Of a stretch of 64,000 nucleotides of DNA, positions 11,724 through 23,899 are shown piece by piece. The notes under the pieces are model-generated. The model was not told the DNA's origin. It was given only the letters and a program-made list of their open reading frames with translations, and did no database searches. The translations under genes were made by a program, and so were the position numbers. Positions within the stretch are counted from its first letter, which is position 1; every line of letters begins with the position of its first letter. The DNA is from Sipunculus nudus (lineage: Eukaryota > Annelida > Sipuncula > Golfingiida > Sipunculidae): contig CM049320.1 in assembly GCA_026874595.1 (NCBI GenBank), forward strand, positions 37,882,714-37,946,713, given 5' to 3'.

Positions 11724-13490
11724 AAGCAAAAAAGATAATATATCACGGATGCTCACCAGGTTAAGTATTGTAGGCCATAGACAACAGGGAGGAATGCCAA
11801 GCTTAATAGATGTATATCACCCTGACAAGAAAATTGACAAGACATCGTTTAGGGCGTGAACGTTGCCTCGTTTACACGAGATGTTACGGGTGTATGCTGG
11901 ACTGACATTTCCGACAGCTCCCCACATCCTCCTGCTGTTAATGTAGCGCTCGTTAGGCTGGTGGATCCTGGCAGCTCTCAATTAACCAGGTAAATAGAAG
12001 CTTTTTCCACGCGGTCACGTGTCAGCGAGTTTACTATGTAGTACAACAATGACTACCAATGACGTCACAGTTTTATTATCCCAGGTGCTCCTGTAATTCA
12101 AGCACTGTCCATTTTCAAGTACATGAGGTGAAAGCTTGTTAGGACTTTGACTAACATATTCTGTGAGACATTCTTGATCATGGGGTCAGTGTTTTTAATA
12201 AATCAATCATACATTATTGGGCAGATGTCACGGTGACAATTAATGATTTTGTTACTGTGACACCGTTTTAGAGGAAATTATAAAATGCCTCTGTATTATT
12301 TAATATATCATACATTAGAACACAAGGAGACTTTTCAATAACTTTTTCAAAGGGAGTATTGATGATAAATGCAAGTAGTACAATTTCTTTCTTTTTTTTT
12401 TTTTTTTTGCTATTTGAACATTGCATAATGGGCGTAATTCCTGAAGTAGCGATATTCTCCATACAAACAAACTTAGACCTATTTTACAAGGAATAACAAA
12501 GTATGACGAACATCCAACAAAAGTGGATAACAATCCTAGCTTTGTTGCTAGTTTTGTTTTACTAGTTTCACTGTTACCTATTTTAGTGATAATTTTGAAC
12601 GATGTAAACCTTAAAGTGAAAACTAGAACCTATCGTACCTTTTTAATACAAACTGTAAGTACAACGTTACATGACACTATCTATATTAGTTGCGTAGTGT
12701 AAATGCTCGCATACGCGTTTTGAAATTGGGCGTCCATTGTGTACAACACTTTTTCCTCTTGTGAGTTACGGCATAAAAACCGAAAATACGAATTTGTTGG
12801 ACTCGTACTTCGGCGATTAATGTAACCCCCCCCCCTTTCTCCGGCGAAGAACTCTGGACAACAGGAGGTAAGCCATTAAAGGCAACATACCCCTGAACAG
12901 GATTCGCAGACACACAAACACTGAAGCAGACGTGGAAGGAAAATTAATGCCACAATATAGTAAGCCATGGTATTAATGCTGTGCTATGATTGTGAGCTAA
13001 ATTATCAAACAACAAAACTATACGAGGGCTTAGGTTACATTAGCGTCAAATAAAGCACTTTCATATTCACAATTGGTTTCTCTGCGGTTTGCATGCAGCT
13101 GTTTGGTTTGTCAACAAGAGCCACAGAGTGGACTGTAGGGGACTGTAAAAGCTTTTGGAAATAAGATCTTCTGGCTGGAGTCAGTACTGGAACAGTTAAA
13201 TACATCAAAAGCATTGGGTAGCCGACGATGTAACCCATTTAACAATACCACTGGACGTTTCGTAAAGTATCAAATAAGAGACCGATTACCTGTTCCTAAA
13301 GCATTTTAAAGGACCATGACCGTTTTTATTGGACTTATAGATTGCACAAAAAATCTTTCATTTTAATGGTTTAATGGTTGGGTCGGATTATTAAAAATAA
13401 AGAGATACCAGAACCGACTGACAGCCTTCATTCGAATATGGAAATGGGTTGTTATTTGCTTTGTGCTATCATAATTGTGGGCCTTGACAG
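11722..13490. other. Intergenic, nothing recognised
   Basis: No gene supported. Contains an 18-base poly-T (about 12394-12408) and a C run at 12827-12835. Reading frames across these are artefacts of the homopolymers. Confidence 0.4.
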
Positions 13491-13496
13491 TCGATT

Positions 13497-13625
13497 GGAA
13501 AAATGCTCGGTGCTCTCCGCATGCGACCCGGGTTCGATCCCGAGTGTGGCTATGAGAGTCTATAACCAGCCAACTTGCTGTCAGAGTGCCTTACATCCTT
13601 CAGCGAGGAAGGCACTTTAAGGCTC
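13497..13625 (+). mobile_element. tRNA-derived SINE, family 1, copy a (partial)
   Basis: Contains a strong RNA polymerase III box B, GGTTCGATCCC, at 13531-13541, in the context CTCTCCGC...GCGACCCGG and followed by GTGTGGCTATGAGAGT. The same context is found in complement at 25800-25848. The copy diverges after the head, losing the CCGTCCAAGG block present in the other copies. Confidence 0.6.
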
Positions 13626-13770
13626 TATGAGGATGCAAATATTTTCGTAATTTCTTACAAAGCCTCATGGCCTACAAGTAAGCTGATATAAACCAGACTA
13701 ATCTTTAGCGTCTTTCAGTATACTTTCTAACAACACCTAACAGAGCGAGACAAATTTCGTTTTAACTCGG

Positions 13771-13780
13771 TATATAAGTA
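13771..13780 (+). promoter_or_regulatory. Candidate TATA box
   Basis: TATATAAGTA lies 35-45 bases upstream of the ATG codons at 13815 and 13827. With no transcript evidence this is suggestive only. Confidence 0.2.
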
Positions 13781-13814
13781 AATCCCTCCGCATGTTTGTT
13801 GAATTTCTGACCGC

Positions 13815-13916
13815 ATGAATACAACCATGGCCTCGTACGTTTCTCTGGACGTAGGAAAATTGTACACGATACAGGAAATCACTCGTTACCAAAAAGACGC
13901 AGTTTCAGTTTGGGTT
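13815..13916 (+). CDS. Candidate first coding exon, unidentified
   Basis: From ATG at 13815 the frame gives 34 codons, reading from residue 5 MASYVSLDVGKLYTIQEITR. It ends exactly in phase 0 at a consensus donor GTGAGT (13917-13922). The second ATG (13827) sits in a good ACCATGG context. A TATA-like sequence lies upstream. The peptide looks protein-like, but I recognise no family. No downstream acceptor or second exon could be identified, so this may be chance or a decayed mobile-element gene. Confidence 0.22.
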
Positions 13917-14095
13917 GTGAGTTCATATGTATTATTTTGTGTTCAGTCATCATTCGTAGCCTAATGTTAAGGTTATGGGCTTTGTACCACGATATGAATA
14001 CAAACAGATGGAAGACCACTGCAATGCGTTTTTCCGTATGGATTGTATAAATACTCAAGTAACGCTTACCAGCCTAGTATAAATGCCTACTGAGA

Positions 14096-14275
14096 CGTGC
14101 AGTCACGGCTATAGGGTTGTAGTTGTCCGTCCAAGGTCGGTGGTTTTCTCCTGGTCCTCCGGTTTTCTCCACCTCGAAAGGCTACCAAACGCCACCATCC
14201 GAGCCAAGGAGCGGGCCCTGCATCATTTATTATAAATAGTTGTACCATCCATGTTAAAAAATGTATATTTATATG
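14096..14275 (+). mobile_element. tRNA-derived SINE, family 1, copy b (3' part)
   Basis: Shares with 25688-25848 (complement) and 38690-38880 the series GTCCAAGG, GGTGGTTTTCTCC, CCGGTTTTCTCCACC, GCCACCATC.GAGCC and the terminal AATAGTTGTACCATCCATG. The head with box B is missing, so this is a 5'-truncated copy. Confidence 0.55.
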
Positions 14276-14279
14276 TAAT

Positions 14280-15120
14280 ATTCGGCTAAGGTTAATGCAT
14301 ACCTTGTTCCATCAACATAATGAAATATTATTATATTACAAACGAAATGAAACCTAAACTGAACTCTGCTCCCCGGCACTGCGAAATGCCTGAGAGCTTC
14401 CAATAGTTGTATATGGATTTCAACAATATCCAATACAAGATCAATTGAAATATGGAATAAAAGTAGCCAGAGACTGTTGTATATCTACGCAAATGTTCTA
14501 ATCTGACTTTGATATGTGCAATATATAAAATGCACATGTGTCATGGTTCATAAACTCCATGATCAAATCAAAGGTGAGCTAAGCTCACTAGATCAAAGGC
14601 GGCCCCTATATTATCGTATCAGTGAATGGCTCTTGCACTTGGACCGAATTAACACCGTCTCAAAAGTAAAGCGTCCTTTAAAGAAATATAATGGTGCTCT
14701 AGATTACTTCAAACTTTAATGGACTGTCCATTGGATGTTACACTAACGCCTCCTCTCGTTATTATCGCATTGTTTGGTGTTCCTAGCTAGAGATCTGCTT
14801 GTTATATATGCCACTATAATTACAATTCTCAAGCGTAAAAGGGGCACAGATTATCTGGGATAACATGATGTTCAAAAAGAGAAAAGTTGAAATTTCAATT
14901 GATTTGAACATTTGCCTGAAACTGCAGTCTACCCTATTTGAATGTATTCGGAAAATAGTCTGACCATGGAAAACTGGTTAAAATTAATTTAAATATAGAA
15001 GAAATATAAACAAGAACAGACATTTTTTTTTTTGTCTGAGAACGTAATGTCAGAATATATTTTGACAGGGCTGTATTATTTGCAGATTTAGGTTTCCAAG
15101 CGGGTTAATCGTTGCATTTT
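14280..15120. other. Intergenic, nothing recognised
   Basis: AT-rich sequence. The overlapping ORFs at 14331-14719 show no coding features. Confidence 0.4.
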
Positions 15121-15129
15121 TGTTTTAGA

Positions 15130-15690
15130 TCAGGTGACCTCGCAAAATGGTCTGGTATCGAACACCGCGGGCAGTTCAGTGAAGTGAATTCCACGTTCAA
15201 GAGAATGGGTGGTATGTCGTCTGCTACAGATCACGTGACCTGGTCACATTTCCCACTTTCCCGCCCGCATTCTGTCTCGTTGTGACCACCAGGGCAGGGT
15301 GTGTAGTTCACCACAGGTGCGTCAGGCAGATAACCTGATGATTTCAGTAACAGAATGCTCTCGGCAAGGTGAGAGGGGATACTAGCTTAATAACCAGACT
15401 CACTCAGAGTGGGCGGTAATGCTGGTGTACTGGACGGCGCTTGTTAATCCGATCTGTTTGCAACTATCCATAGAAGTTAACATCACGCAGGTGGAGACTG
15501 CCCTGGAACATACGTGACCAGCTAGCTTAAATACCTTGAATTCATGTCATTTGAACGTGCCGCACAGCATGTTATCGAGCCTTCAATATTGCGTACACTT
15601 GACGTTTCCTTTGGATATATTTAACATAAGTGCCATCGGTTATATGAATACATCTTAGTGGAGTGGAATGAAGATTAGCTGATGGTAAGT
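15130..15690 (+). promoter_or_regulatory. GC-richer island ending in a consensus splice donor
   Basis: This stretch is noticeably richer in G and C than its surroundings and ends in GATG|GTAAGT, a near-perfect 5' splice site at 15684/15685. Together these could be a promoter plus a non-coding first exon of a + strand gene. No TATA, coding start or downstream exon was found. This is inference only. Confidence 0.2.
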
Positions 15691-16925
15691 TTAATATATA
15701 TTTACTTCATTTCATATTTACTTTATTGACCTTACAGTGCTGTGCTATTATCGCATATAGATATAATATTTTTTTTTAAACAGTAGGCACCATTGTAGAC
15801 AATATTTTTTCCCAGAGGTTATGTTTCCATCCAAAGTCAACATTACATTGTGGTGATGATCCGGCTTAAGGGCGGATCCGGTTGGACTTTTTTGCTTTAA
15901 CGGAGGAATATTCACTCTTCAGATCCCATTTTCTTCTTCAGTGACAGAAAAATTGAGTTGGTAATAGACAACAGAACAGGGAAATCGGCCCAAAAAGTTG
16001 GTTGATGGAGGACCGGCTTAATACCAAATTTGAGATGAAAATTTTACAAGAAAAACATGTATCTTTTACTTCCATCCAGTTCTCTAGGTACTTGGCCAAG
16101 TTACATGACGTCTCCAGAGGTTGCCATTCTCACTTTGATATATACATCTTTAGAACATTTTGACACTAAATAACCAATCAATAACTTTGAAAATACTTCC
16201 TTTTTCCTATTACGATCGAATATCGTTACCTTGATAGGAATAGAATGATAGGAAAATATATTTTCATCTTGTGAAAAATATTTTCTCATATGTTGATTCA
16301 TTGCAATTCTAAATCAATTAACACGGTGTGTTTGGTTGATTTCTAGTAAACTGTTGTCCTATGCTTCTTTCCTTCATTGCAGTGTACTTTTTTTAAATAA
16401 GTATATTGCACAAATTTAATCAACACACAAGTGGGGAATAGATTATATACAGGTGTTAGTAGTTTAAGATTAGCGCATTCTACCATAGAAAATCTTAATG
16501 AACTTCCTCAAAGAACATTTATCAAATGATAAAAGAAACATTTCAGCATTCTTATGTCAAGAAGAGATGTAACCTGTATATACAAATCCTGTGTCATGGC
16601 AATGCTGTGAACATTAATGTCAGTGTTTAGTCTATGTGCATGTACTGTTCCTGAACCTAATTCGCCAACAAACGAGTCCTAGATAATTTCTTTATTAAAT
16701 ATCTAATTAGAAAAATGTTAGGGTCTTCTCCAAATATAATAATAAACACTGGCGCTCCAATAATGGTGTATTATCTGGGTTTTTTTTAATATACACAATA
16801 TTTGAGCAAACAATGGAGCCAATGATTTCATATTTAGGATACACACGGTGTATTACTATGTAAAATTTGTTCCCTCTGTGAACAAAGTAGAAAACTAGGA
16901 AAGCACTCCGAGAGCGTGCATGGTT
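15691..16925. other. Intergenic or intronic, nothing recognised
   Basis: AT-rich. A fragment near 15858-15885 (GGCTTAAGGGCGGATCCGG) resembles the bivalve repeats seen elsewhere, but no element borders are visible. Confidence 0.35.
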
Positions 16926-16929
16926 CTCC

Positions 16930-17150
16930 GGCAAGGCAGCTACTTACCCCCTATGGCGTTGTCAGAAATTTCATTTAGAAAGATGGTGATCCAAAATTTT
17001 ATCAGTTGTTCCTTTTATCATTGGCGAGCTATTCTGAAAATTCCATGAAAATCTGGTGAAAACTGTACGAGTATGTTGCTGACACACAGAAAAACAAACA
17101 GACAAACGCCGGCAAAAACATAACCCCCGCCCAATGGCAGAGGTAATATA
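16930..17150. repeat. Interspersed repeat fragment with CACACAGA...GGCAGAGG end
   Basis: Contains GCTGACACACAG, AACAAACAGACAAACGCCGG and AACATAACCCCCGCCCAATGG followed by CAGAGGTAATATA. I associate this order with a common bivalve dispersed repeat ending in an inverted 'CCTCCGCC...GGCGGAGG' palindrome. The palindrome is decayed here. Family naming is from memory and unverified. Confidence 0.4.
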
Positions 17151-18180
17151 ATTGGTACAGGAGCATACATGTTGAGCAGGGGATGATAATAAAGAAAGAA
17201 CAAATGTTGTTAGTGTAGGTACAGGCGAAATCAATGTGGTTTAATAACGTGCTATAAAGCAAGTCTGTTACCGCCAGAGGCAGTCGCATAACGCCGGAAC
17301 AGCAGCGCCACATTGTGTCACCTGGCCATGAAGCTTGAAGCCGCATACTCCCAACTCAAACCGAATAACGGTAAACCACAAATACCCTAGTCATGGTTAG
17401 AATACCAGAGGCCTCGAGAATATGCAGAAAGCATTTACATTATCTCCTAGAAATTACGTTGAACATTTTATGGTGGTGACAAGAATTAAGGTTATGTGGA
17501 TTTATATTTAATACATTTAAATAAGTTCTAAAGTTGTTTTTTTATGTTTACAATTTGCACAACTGATAATAAAAAAACACCTACTCGAGTTGGCCATCAT
17601 TATTGCCAGGAAGAACAAGAACTGCCTGGAAGATGTTATCAGCTACGATGCCTAATTTGCCTGCATCCAGCAGCTGCAATCCTATCATTATTTAGTCCGA
17701 GATAACAAAAAAGGTGAAACATACACGGTTAGTTTCTGTGGTAAACAAGTTAAGTTAATAGCAACGTTTGCCAAAGCACGATTCTGTAATGTAAAAAGCA
17801 AAACTGATAAGGAGGCAGTCCCTGTTCTTCGCATTGCTATGGTATCTTTTTGTATCTCCGCTGACGTGTTGCTGCCTTTACAGAACATCTTGTGTGGAAT
17901 CTGCTGATGACTTTGTCTTATTTATATTGGCTCCACATTTTACCAGGTGGACCGCTACTTGAGTATATCTGGTTTTGCCGGTTGGCTGGTATTAAAATCC
18001 TCGAGAACGGCTGATGAATCGAAACCAACACTGCAACCGCTAACACCATAGCATCCAACCTCATTTTCACGATAAAGTGTTTAAAATATACAACATCAAT
18101 AAATCCTTAAATGTAAAATGCTTCAGGACCTATGCCAGAAAAAGAAGGACCAGGGCTAACGATAAAACCTAAAAGTCCCC
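17151..18180. other. Intergenic, nothing recognised
   Basis: No supported gene. The ORFs on the minus strand at 16971-17346 overlap in three frames and none has coding character. Confidence 0.35.
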
Positions 18181-18184
18181 ATGC

Positions 18185-18297
18185 AGGTCCGGAAATAAAA
18201 AAAGGAAGGGGGGGGGGGTCCAGGCCACAAAATTGGTCTGAATCCCTTAAAAAAGGTTGGGTCGGCTGAAAAGGGGGGGGGGAGGGGTTCCGGACCT
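18185..18297. mobile_element. Short MITE with perfect 10-base inverted ends
   Basis: AGGTCCGGAA (18185-18194) is inverted perfectly as TTCCGGACCT (18288-18297). Internal poly-G runs and TTGGTCTGAATCCCTTAAAA match, in complement, the GGGATTCAGACCAATTT block of the element at 44152-44340, so both belong to one family. No transposase is present. Confidence 0.6.
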
Positions 18298-18769
18298 CCC
18301 TGGAATCGTCCCGGATGGCAGGATCTGTGCAAAACGGCATTGCGTGCTGTTTTGAGTAAGTTTACGTCGGTCATCTATAACATCTGGTAGACGCTGTACC
18401 CTACGGCATCCAATAATTACGTCTGGAGAACTAGGGGAGTTCCCACACAGCAAATGTTTAAGGACGCAACAAGCTCCCAAATATAAACACCCAGCGGTCA
18501 ACAACCCATGTCATTAAACTAGTGAGGAGCTCTTGTCGTGAGCGGCGCTAGGTGGCATTATCTGTAAGCACTATCAAGTTTCAGACTGTAGTCTTATATA
18601 TGTTACTTTGATTGTTAGATAATTGTATTCCCAGGTACCTCACAGACGTCAAGAGCTCTAACCATCTGGGCCAGGTATGTTAACCGTGCTGTTAACTGAA
18701 TACCTGTGCAACTCAGGTTAGCGAGACATATCTCGTGATATCTGTGTTCCCATAATGCCCTCCTCTTGG
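18298..18769. other. Intergenic, nothing recognised
   Basis: No gene or repeat border recognised between the MITE and the dispersed repeat copy at 18770. Confidence 0.35.
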
Positions 18770-19135
18770 CCTCCTTTTCGATCAGCAGGTGTGAGGAGGA
18801 CACTGCGCAGAATCGGACTCACAAGAGCACGACTCTGCTGTTTAGGGATTTTGGTATTGAATATAAGCCCCTCAGTTTACCTAGATTTTTAAATACACCA
18901 GCGGCGGAGGTATAAACGTAGTGCAGAGGGTAATGTGTGTTGGAAAAGAATTCTTCCAAGTCAAATTACATAACATGAGTGTTTTGTAGTGAAGACTTCA
19001 CGGTACAAGTAATATGTTTTAAGCGTGCACATGTGAACTATAAAGACAAGGTGTTTCCTTTAAATGTGACAAATATTTATTTTAAAGTTTGACTCAATCC
19101 CACAATTCAAAAATGGAAGCGGTTCGTTTTGAGTT
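18770..19135. repeat. Dispersed repeat, unnamed family, copy 1
   Basis: Aligns by eye along its full length with 42570-42976. Shared blocks in order: CACTGCGCA.AATCGG.CTCAC, CTGCTG.TTAGGG, ACACCAGCGGCG.AGGTAT, TTCCAAG...TTACATAA, GGTATAAGTAATA-like, GTGCACATGTGA, AAGGTGTTTCC, TTTTAAAGTTTGA and TTCGTTTTGAG. There is no coding potential, inverted ends or polymerase III box. Copies are diverged, so the family is old. Confidence 0.65.
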
Positions 19136-19489
19136 AAAAACAGAAACGGCCTCTGGCGGAAGCCGCGGAAGGGTGGTGTGAAGAGAAGTGGAGACCATGG
19201 GGCAGAAAGTGGACCCCAGTCCCTGTAGTTTTCATTCAGGAGGTGTCCTTTACTCATTTGGCATAAGCCCTGAAAAAAAAATCACTTTTTTACAAATCCC
19301 GTGCTCATATTTTTAACTTTTTCCTGTATTGACTTTGCATCGGTTAATGAACTCTAACTTTCCTTTTGTACATAATAAAAGTATGGTTTTTGACATCAGT
19401 TGAATTGCACGAACATAAGCCTCATAACTGTATCCGCCTAAACAAAGTTTTGCGGGTACTATGTCTTGGTCGTGTTCCGCCGCCGTCTC

Positions 19490-20150
19490 CGCCGCCGCAG
19501 CCGCGTTCGTTTCCGAAGAACTTTTCTGAAACCACTTGACCGATTTTTCCGAAGTTTGACCCTGTTATTGGGTCACGTGAACTTGTGCCTAACCATTTAA
19601 CGTTGACCTCTGACCGTTCTTCTCTATAGAGTGTCCATCTGTGCGTCTGTTTTCACATATTAACCTACATATCTTTGGACTCGTTTGACCAATCGAGCTA
19701 ACATTGTGCACGAGTGTAGCTTTTGGATAGTTTTATATCATACAAACTGCTGGTGGCGCCAGTTAAAATTACCCATATCTCTGCATTGGTTGGACTTATC
19801 CACCTGAAATTCTGCATAGGTATACATCCTGGATAGCTTTCTTGATTTTATGACAGGTGGCGCCACCTACAATCACGGTTACGTTGCAGAAATCCGTGCT
19901 TATAAGACGTAATGTCCTGAAATGTTGCATGTATATACGACTCACATAGATCTTTATAATTCGCAAAACTGTTGGCGCCACCTGCAACAATTTTTGCACA
20001 GCGTCTTTCTGTTTGTCTGCCCTTGGATCAAACTACTCATATCTCGGCAGTGGTTTGACCTATTCACCTGAAATTCAGCATATGTATACATCTTAGATAG
20101 CTCTCTCTTTGAAAAGACAGGACGTGCTACCTACAATCATGTTTACATTG
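19490..20150. repeat. Dispersed repeat with two to three ~264-base internal units
   Basis: The blocks ACTCATATCTC.GCA.TGGTT, CACCTGAAATTC.GCATA and GTATACATC.T.GATAGCT recur at about 19775 and 20038, with a weaker first unit near 19665. Each unit includes a GGCGCCA-type palindrome (19755, 19862, 19974). The left edge has a CCGCCG-rich stretch (19481-19505). This looks like a non-autonomous DNA element with internal tandem units. Confidence 0.55.
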
Positions 20151-21490
20151 CCCTCATCCATGCTAATATGCAACACATCTCATTCTGTTTCCCCTTGCCA
20201 CTCAATCCATGCCTCACTTCACCCGTCCCACTCTGATTTCGGCGGATACACGTCGTCGCTTGTCGACTGCCCGTATTCTAGTTATATATCATTAGGTCTG
20301 GAAAATATATTAATAATTCTGAAGCCATTTTCGTACCCCTCCCTCTTTATTTATTATTACAAATTGACATTTATTCAGGCACTGTTTGTACCAAACGCAT
20401 ATTTGTAGGATATAAATGCACAGGCATATTCAGTGTCCCAATATGTGCAAAATAGCACACAACAAACAATCATTGACACGTTAGTCAAAAATTTTAAGAA
20501 ATGCCATGTTTTATCTGTTAGGACAACGTGCCGCCTTCTTAAAGTCAACACCGAATTTTGAACCTGATTGCGGTGGTTAGCAGAAAACCCGTCTTTTTTT
20601 GATGAAGCGTACATTATAAACACTTGGTGAAAATTGCATTATTTATGTTGTGTGCTGCCATACGAGCCATTGACGCTCTGATTAAATTATATTAATTATT
20701 TTCGGTTCGTTTAAATGCACGAAGGACATCCATCTAGATAGAAAAAACATTTGTTTAACGATCCTTAATTTTGATGGAGTGCTTTTAAAATGGTTTCAAT
20801 GGTTTCTCAATGAGTATTTGGTATCTACAGCTAAAACAATAATGGTTTAAAAGCAATCTACTGAATCTCTGATTTTCTTAGCCTCTTATTTCGTCATTAA
20901 CGCGTTCCACTCAAGCAAATGCATAAAATGTTATAAGACACTTTCACTTGTAATTGAGTCCTTTATCTTGATTAAAAAAATAGTGAATAACAATGCAAAT
21001 GATAGTTGGGTGTAAAAACACCATACCTTAATAAATGTGACGTGTACTACCAATATTACGCTCCTCACGCAGTCGTCCCAGATCTCCTCAACGTTTTTAA
21101 CCGCTGCTTTGTATAGCAAGGTTCTTTGAGTCTGAACACCAGGGCACAGAGCAAAGAATTGTAATCAGAACAATAAGAGCATGGTATCACATTGTGCATC
21201 AACTTCAAATAAAAAAAAATCAACATGCGACACTCGCTCTCAGTGGACTGATTACCCCGAAACAGCCGCTCTCGTTGGTCCTATCCTTGCCTGTGCCAAA
21301 ACCGGTGCAATCACACAAACCAGAGCGGGTGTTGTGAATGTTTGAAATTTGAAGCTGGATGCACAATTCTATACCACGCTCTCATTGGTCTGATTACATT
21401 TTTTTTCCTCAGTGCCTACCCTGGTGTCCAAACCCAGAGAATCTGGCTGTACAGTGAAGCGGTAAAACCAAAAGGATACAGGGACGACCT
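20151..21490. other. Intergenic, nothing recognised
   Basis: AT-rich. No gene or repeat border recognised. Confidence 0.35.
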
Positions 21491-21494
21491 AGGT

Positions 21495-21910
21495 TTAAAA
21501 GCCCCCTTCTCACTTCCACGAATTTGGCGCCGAACCACCACGAACTGACACTATAATATTTCGTTGGGATGCCGTTAGGGTGTCGTAGATGATGTCTTAG
21601 ACATACGCAATATTCGTAGCAATGTCTTGAGGACATCGGCCCCATTCCAACTTTCACGAATTTGACGCCGAATCGCAACGATGTTAAATTCGTGGCGATT
21701 CGTGGCCAATCACCCTAATAAAAATTCCATTACGAGGACCATGTTGTACGAGAGGAGTACGATGCTAGTACGATTTGCTACGACAGTGACACGAAGCCAG
21801 CACGATATGACACGACACTTTTAAGAATGTTCACGACTCCGTTTCGACGTCTAAGATACTGGTACGATATCCCAAAGATTGATCTGCGACTTGTGAACGA
21901 TGCTCCTACG
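21495..21910. repeat. CACGAC-rich repeat related to the 23.3-kb palindrome
   Basis: Starts AAAGCCCCCTTCTCACTTCC then ACGAATTTGGCGCCGAA, an imperfect match to the complement of 23640-23675. A second version of ACGAATTTGACGCCGAATC follows at 21656. The rest is rich in TACGA/CACGA words typical of this family. A ~50-base piece at 21510-21560 recurs inverted at 23285-23340. Confidence 0.55.
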
Positions 21911-22458
21911 ATCATTCAGTTTTGCTAAGCCATAGCCGTAAAGATAATTTTGTTACTTTGCACCCTGGTCTGCAGCCAAATTTCATAGTTACAGCTGCCC
22001 TGTAAACAAAATGCTGATAGCGGCCGTGGCTGTCCTGTATCATGAAATACGATAAAGCAGTGAGAAATCCAAACTCGGACTTTTGAAAACTTTTCCCAGA
22101 ATGGGACTCGACAGTCAATGACTGGCACTTGGACTCCAGTTGTCACCAGGCGGAGAATATATATATATCTCTCATGTCCATTGAAAAATGAAAATGAAGA
22201 TGACGACTGATATGTTCTAAAAATTATCAGAATATGAAAAGATAAAATGTGTTCTAGACCAACAGATTAACAATATACTGGATTGTTAGATAGCTGTATA
22301 TGTGATATAGCTATTGTAATGTCAAAACGAAGAAGATAATAGTAAAAGGACACCATAACAACACTTTACTTAACTTCTCCAGTTATTGTAATTTGACAAA
22401 AATGATCCAGTTTAAAACAAAGATAATATATGTCTCATTTGATTTGAGTATTTAGAAA

Positions 22459-22545
22459 ATAATAATAACAATAATATGTTTTATTTATATAGCGCTAAAT
22501 CAACAAAATAGTTATCAAAAGCGCTTTACAAGACACAAAGCACTC
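22459..22545. repeat. TATATAGCGC...AAAGCGCTTTACA dispersed repeat
   Basis: TTTATTTATATAGCGCTAAA followed by AAAAGCGCTTTACAAGACAC forms an inverted AGCGCT pair. This motif is very common as a small dispersed repeat in many marine animals, preceded as here by (AAT)n. Confidence 0.6.
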
Positions 22546-22960
22546 TTTTACCAAAACATAAAATGTAGATTCCTACTTAAGCAAAGTTTCCTAAAAGAAA
22601 CCCCTAATATCTAAGAACTACCAAAAGCTAATATAAAAAGGTAAGTTTTAAGATTTCTTTTAAAAGAAGCTAAAGATAAAGATAGTGAAGATCTGAATGG
22701 CGACTTATTTTTATGGTGGCAAATACGACGTCGACTTCTTTAAGTCCAGACAGACGACCGCCTATATCGGAAGTAAAATATCGTTTTCTCAAAATATTGG
22801 TTTAAGTACCTAATTGATTCAGCTCTCAATTTGATATAAGATAATTCTTTTAATATCAATTTGTGTAAGGCTCAGTATCATTCTCCAATAATAAAATAGG
22901 AAATTCATAATTAATGATATATTGACAGTATGTTTGAGTATATGACGAAACTATAATATA

Positions 22961-23280
22961 TTCAGCTTCTTTAAATGATTTTGGTTAAAATTTATTTTTA
23001 AACCAATATCCACAATACAAAATTTCCTTTAAAACAAATTTATAAATTTATATGGTTTACTTACTGCAAAAACATCCTCATTTGTTTACAAAGAAGTTAC
23101 AAATTACAAAGAAAACGTAATTTGATTCAGCTTCTTCAAATTATTTTAGTTCAAATTAAGTTGAAACCAATAACCACAATACAAATCTTCTTTAAAACAA
23201 ATTTACATAGTGTTCGTACTTCTAATCCTTTATCCTCGTTTGTTTGTTAGAAGTTAAAAAACACTAAGAAAACTAAATTT
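22961..23280. repeat. Diverged two-unit tandem duplication, ~165-base period
   Basis: TTCAGCTTCTTTAAATGATT at 22961 recurs as TTCAGCTTCTTCAAATTATT at 23126. Later pairs are ACCAATATCCACAATACAAA with ACCAATAACCACAATACAAA, and TTTAAAACAAATTTA in both. No coding content. Confidence 0.75.
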
Positions 23281-23352
23281 TCCGTTACATTATGATATCA
23301 GTTTGTGGTGATTTGGCGCAAATTCGTGGAAGTAGTGTCTCTCTCTTAAGAG

Positions 23353-23880
23353 GTTCTTGTTGTTGTCGTGTTTAAGTCGTGTCAATGCTGTGGTCCTTCG
23401 TGAGCATTCGTGGCATTGTTTTTCATCACGAATGAACACGAATTATGAATACTCATGTACGACTTACCAAGAAACTGTTACGACTTCCCTACGACTTGTG
23501 ACGACAAAGCTTGATTTTTGAACATTTCAAAAATAGCGCCATGAATTCTGAGTGCTCAAGACCTCGTTTCGAACATTGCCGAATGTTCAGGACATCATCT
23601 ACGACACCCCCACGACGTCCCTACTAATTTTAATGATTCGGCATCAAATTCGTCAGAGTGTGAACAGGGCTTTAGAATTCTTGTCGTTATTTTTGAAATG
23701 TTCATAAATTAAGCTCTGTCGTCACAAGTCGTACGGATGTCGTAACAGTTTCTTGGCAAGTCGTGTAAAAGTCCACATAATATGTGGTCATTCGTTGATG
23801 TGAAACTGTCACGAATGATCAAGAATAACCACGACCTTGACACGACTTCAACACGACTACAATACGACCACAACAAGAAC
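23353..23880. repeat. Large palindrome: ~190-base arms, ~145-base loop
   Basis: The left arm (23353-23538) and right arm (23685-23880) are inverted copies. Matching anchors are GTTCTTGTTGTTGTCGT with ACGACCACAACAAGAAC, CCAAGAAACTGTTACGACTT with its complement near 23740, CTTGTGACGACA, and GAACATTTCAAAAATA. The loop carries AATTCGTCAGAGTGTGAACA then GGGCTTTA, inverted relative to 21497. This looks like a MITE inserted or folded back in inverted orientation. The arms are still clearly alike. Confidence 0.8.
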
Positions 23881-23899
23881 CACTCATGAAAGAGCCACG

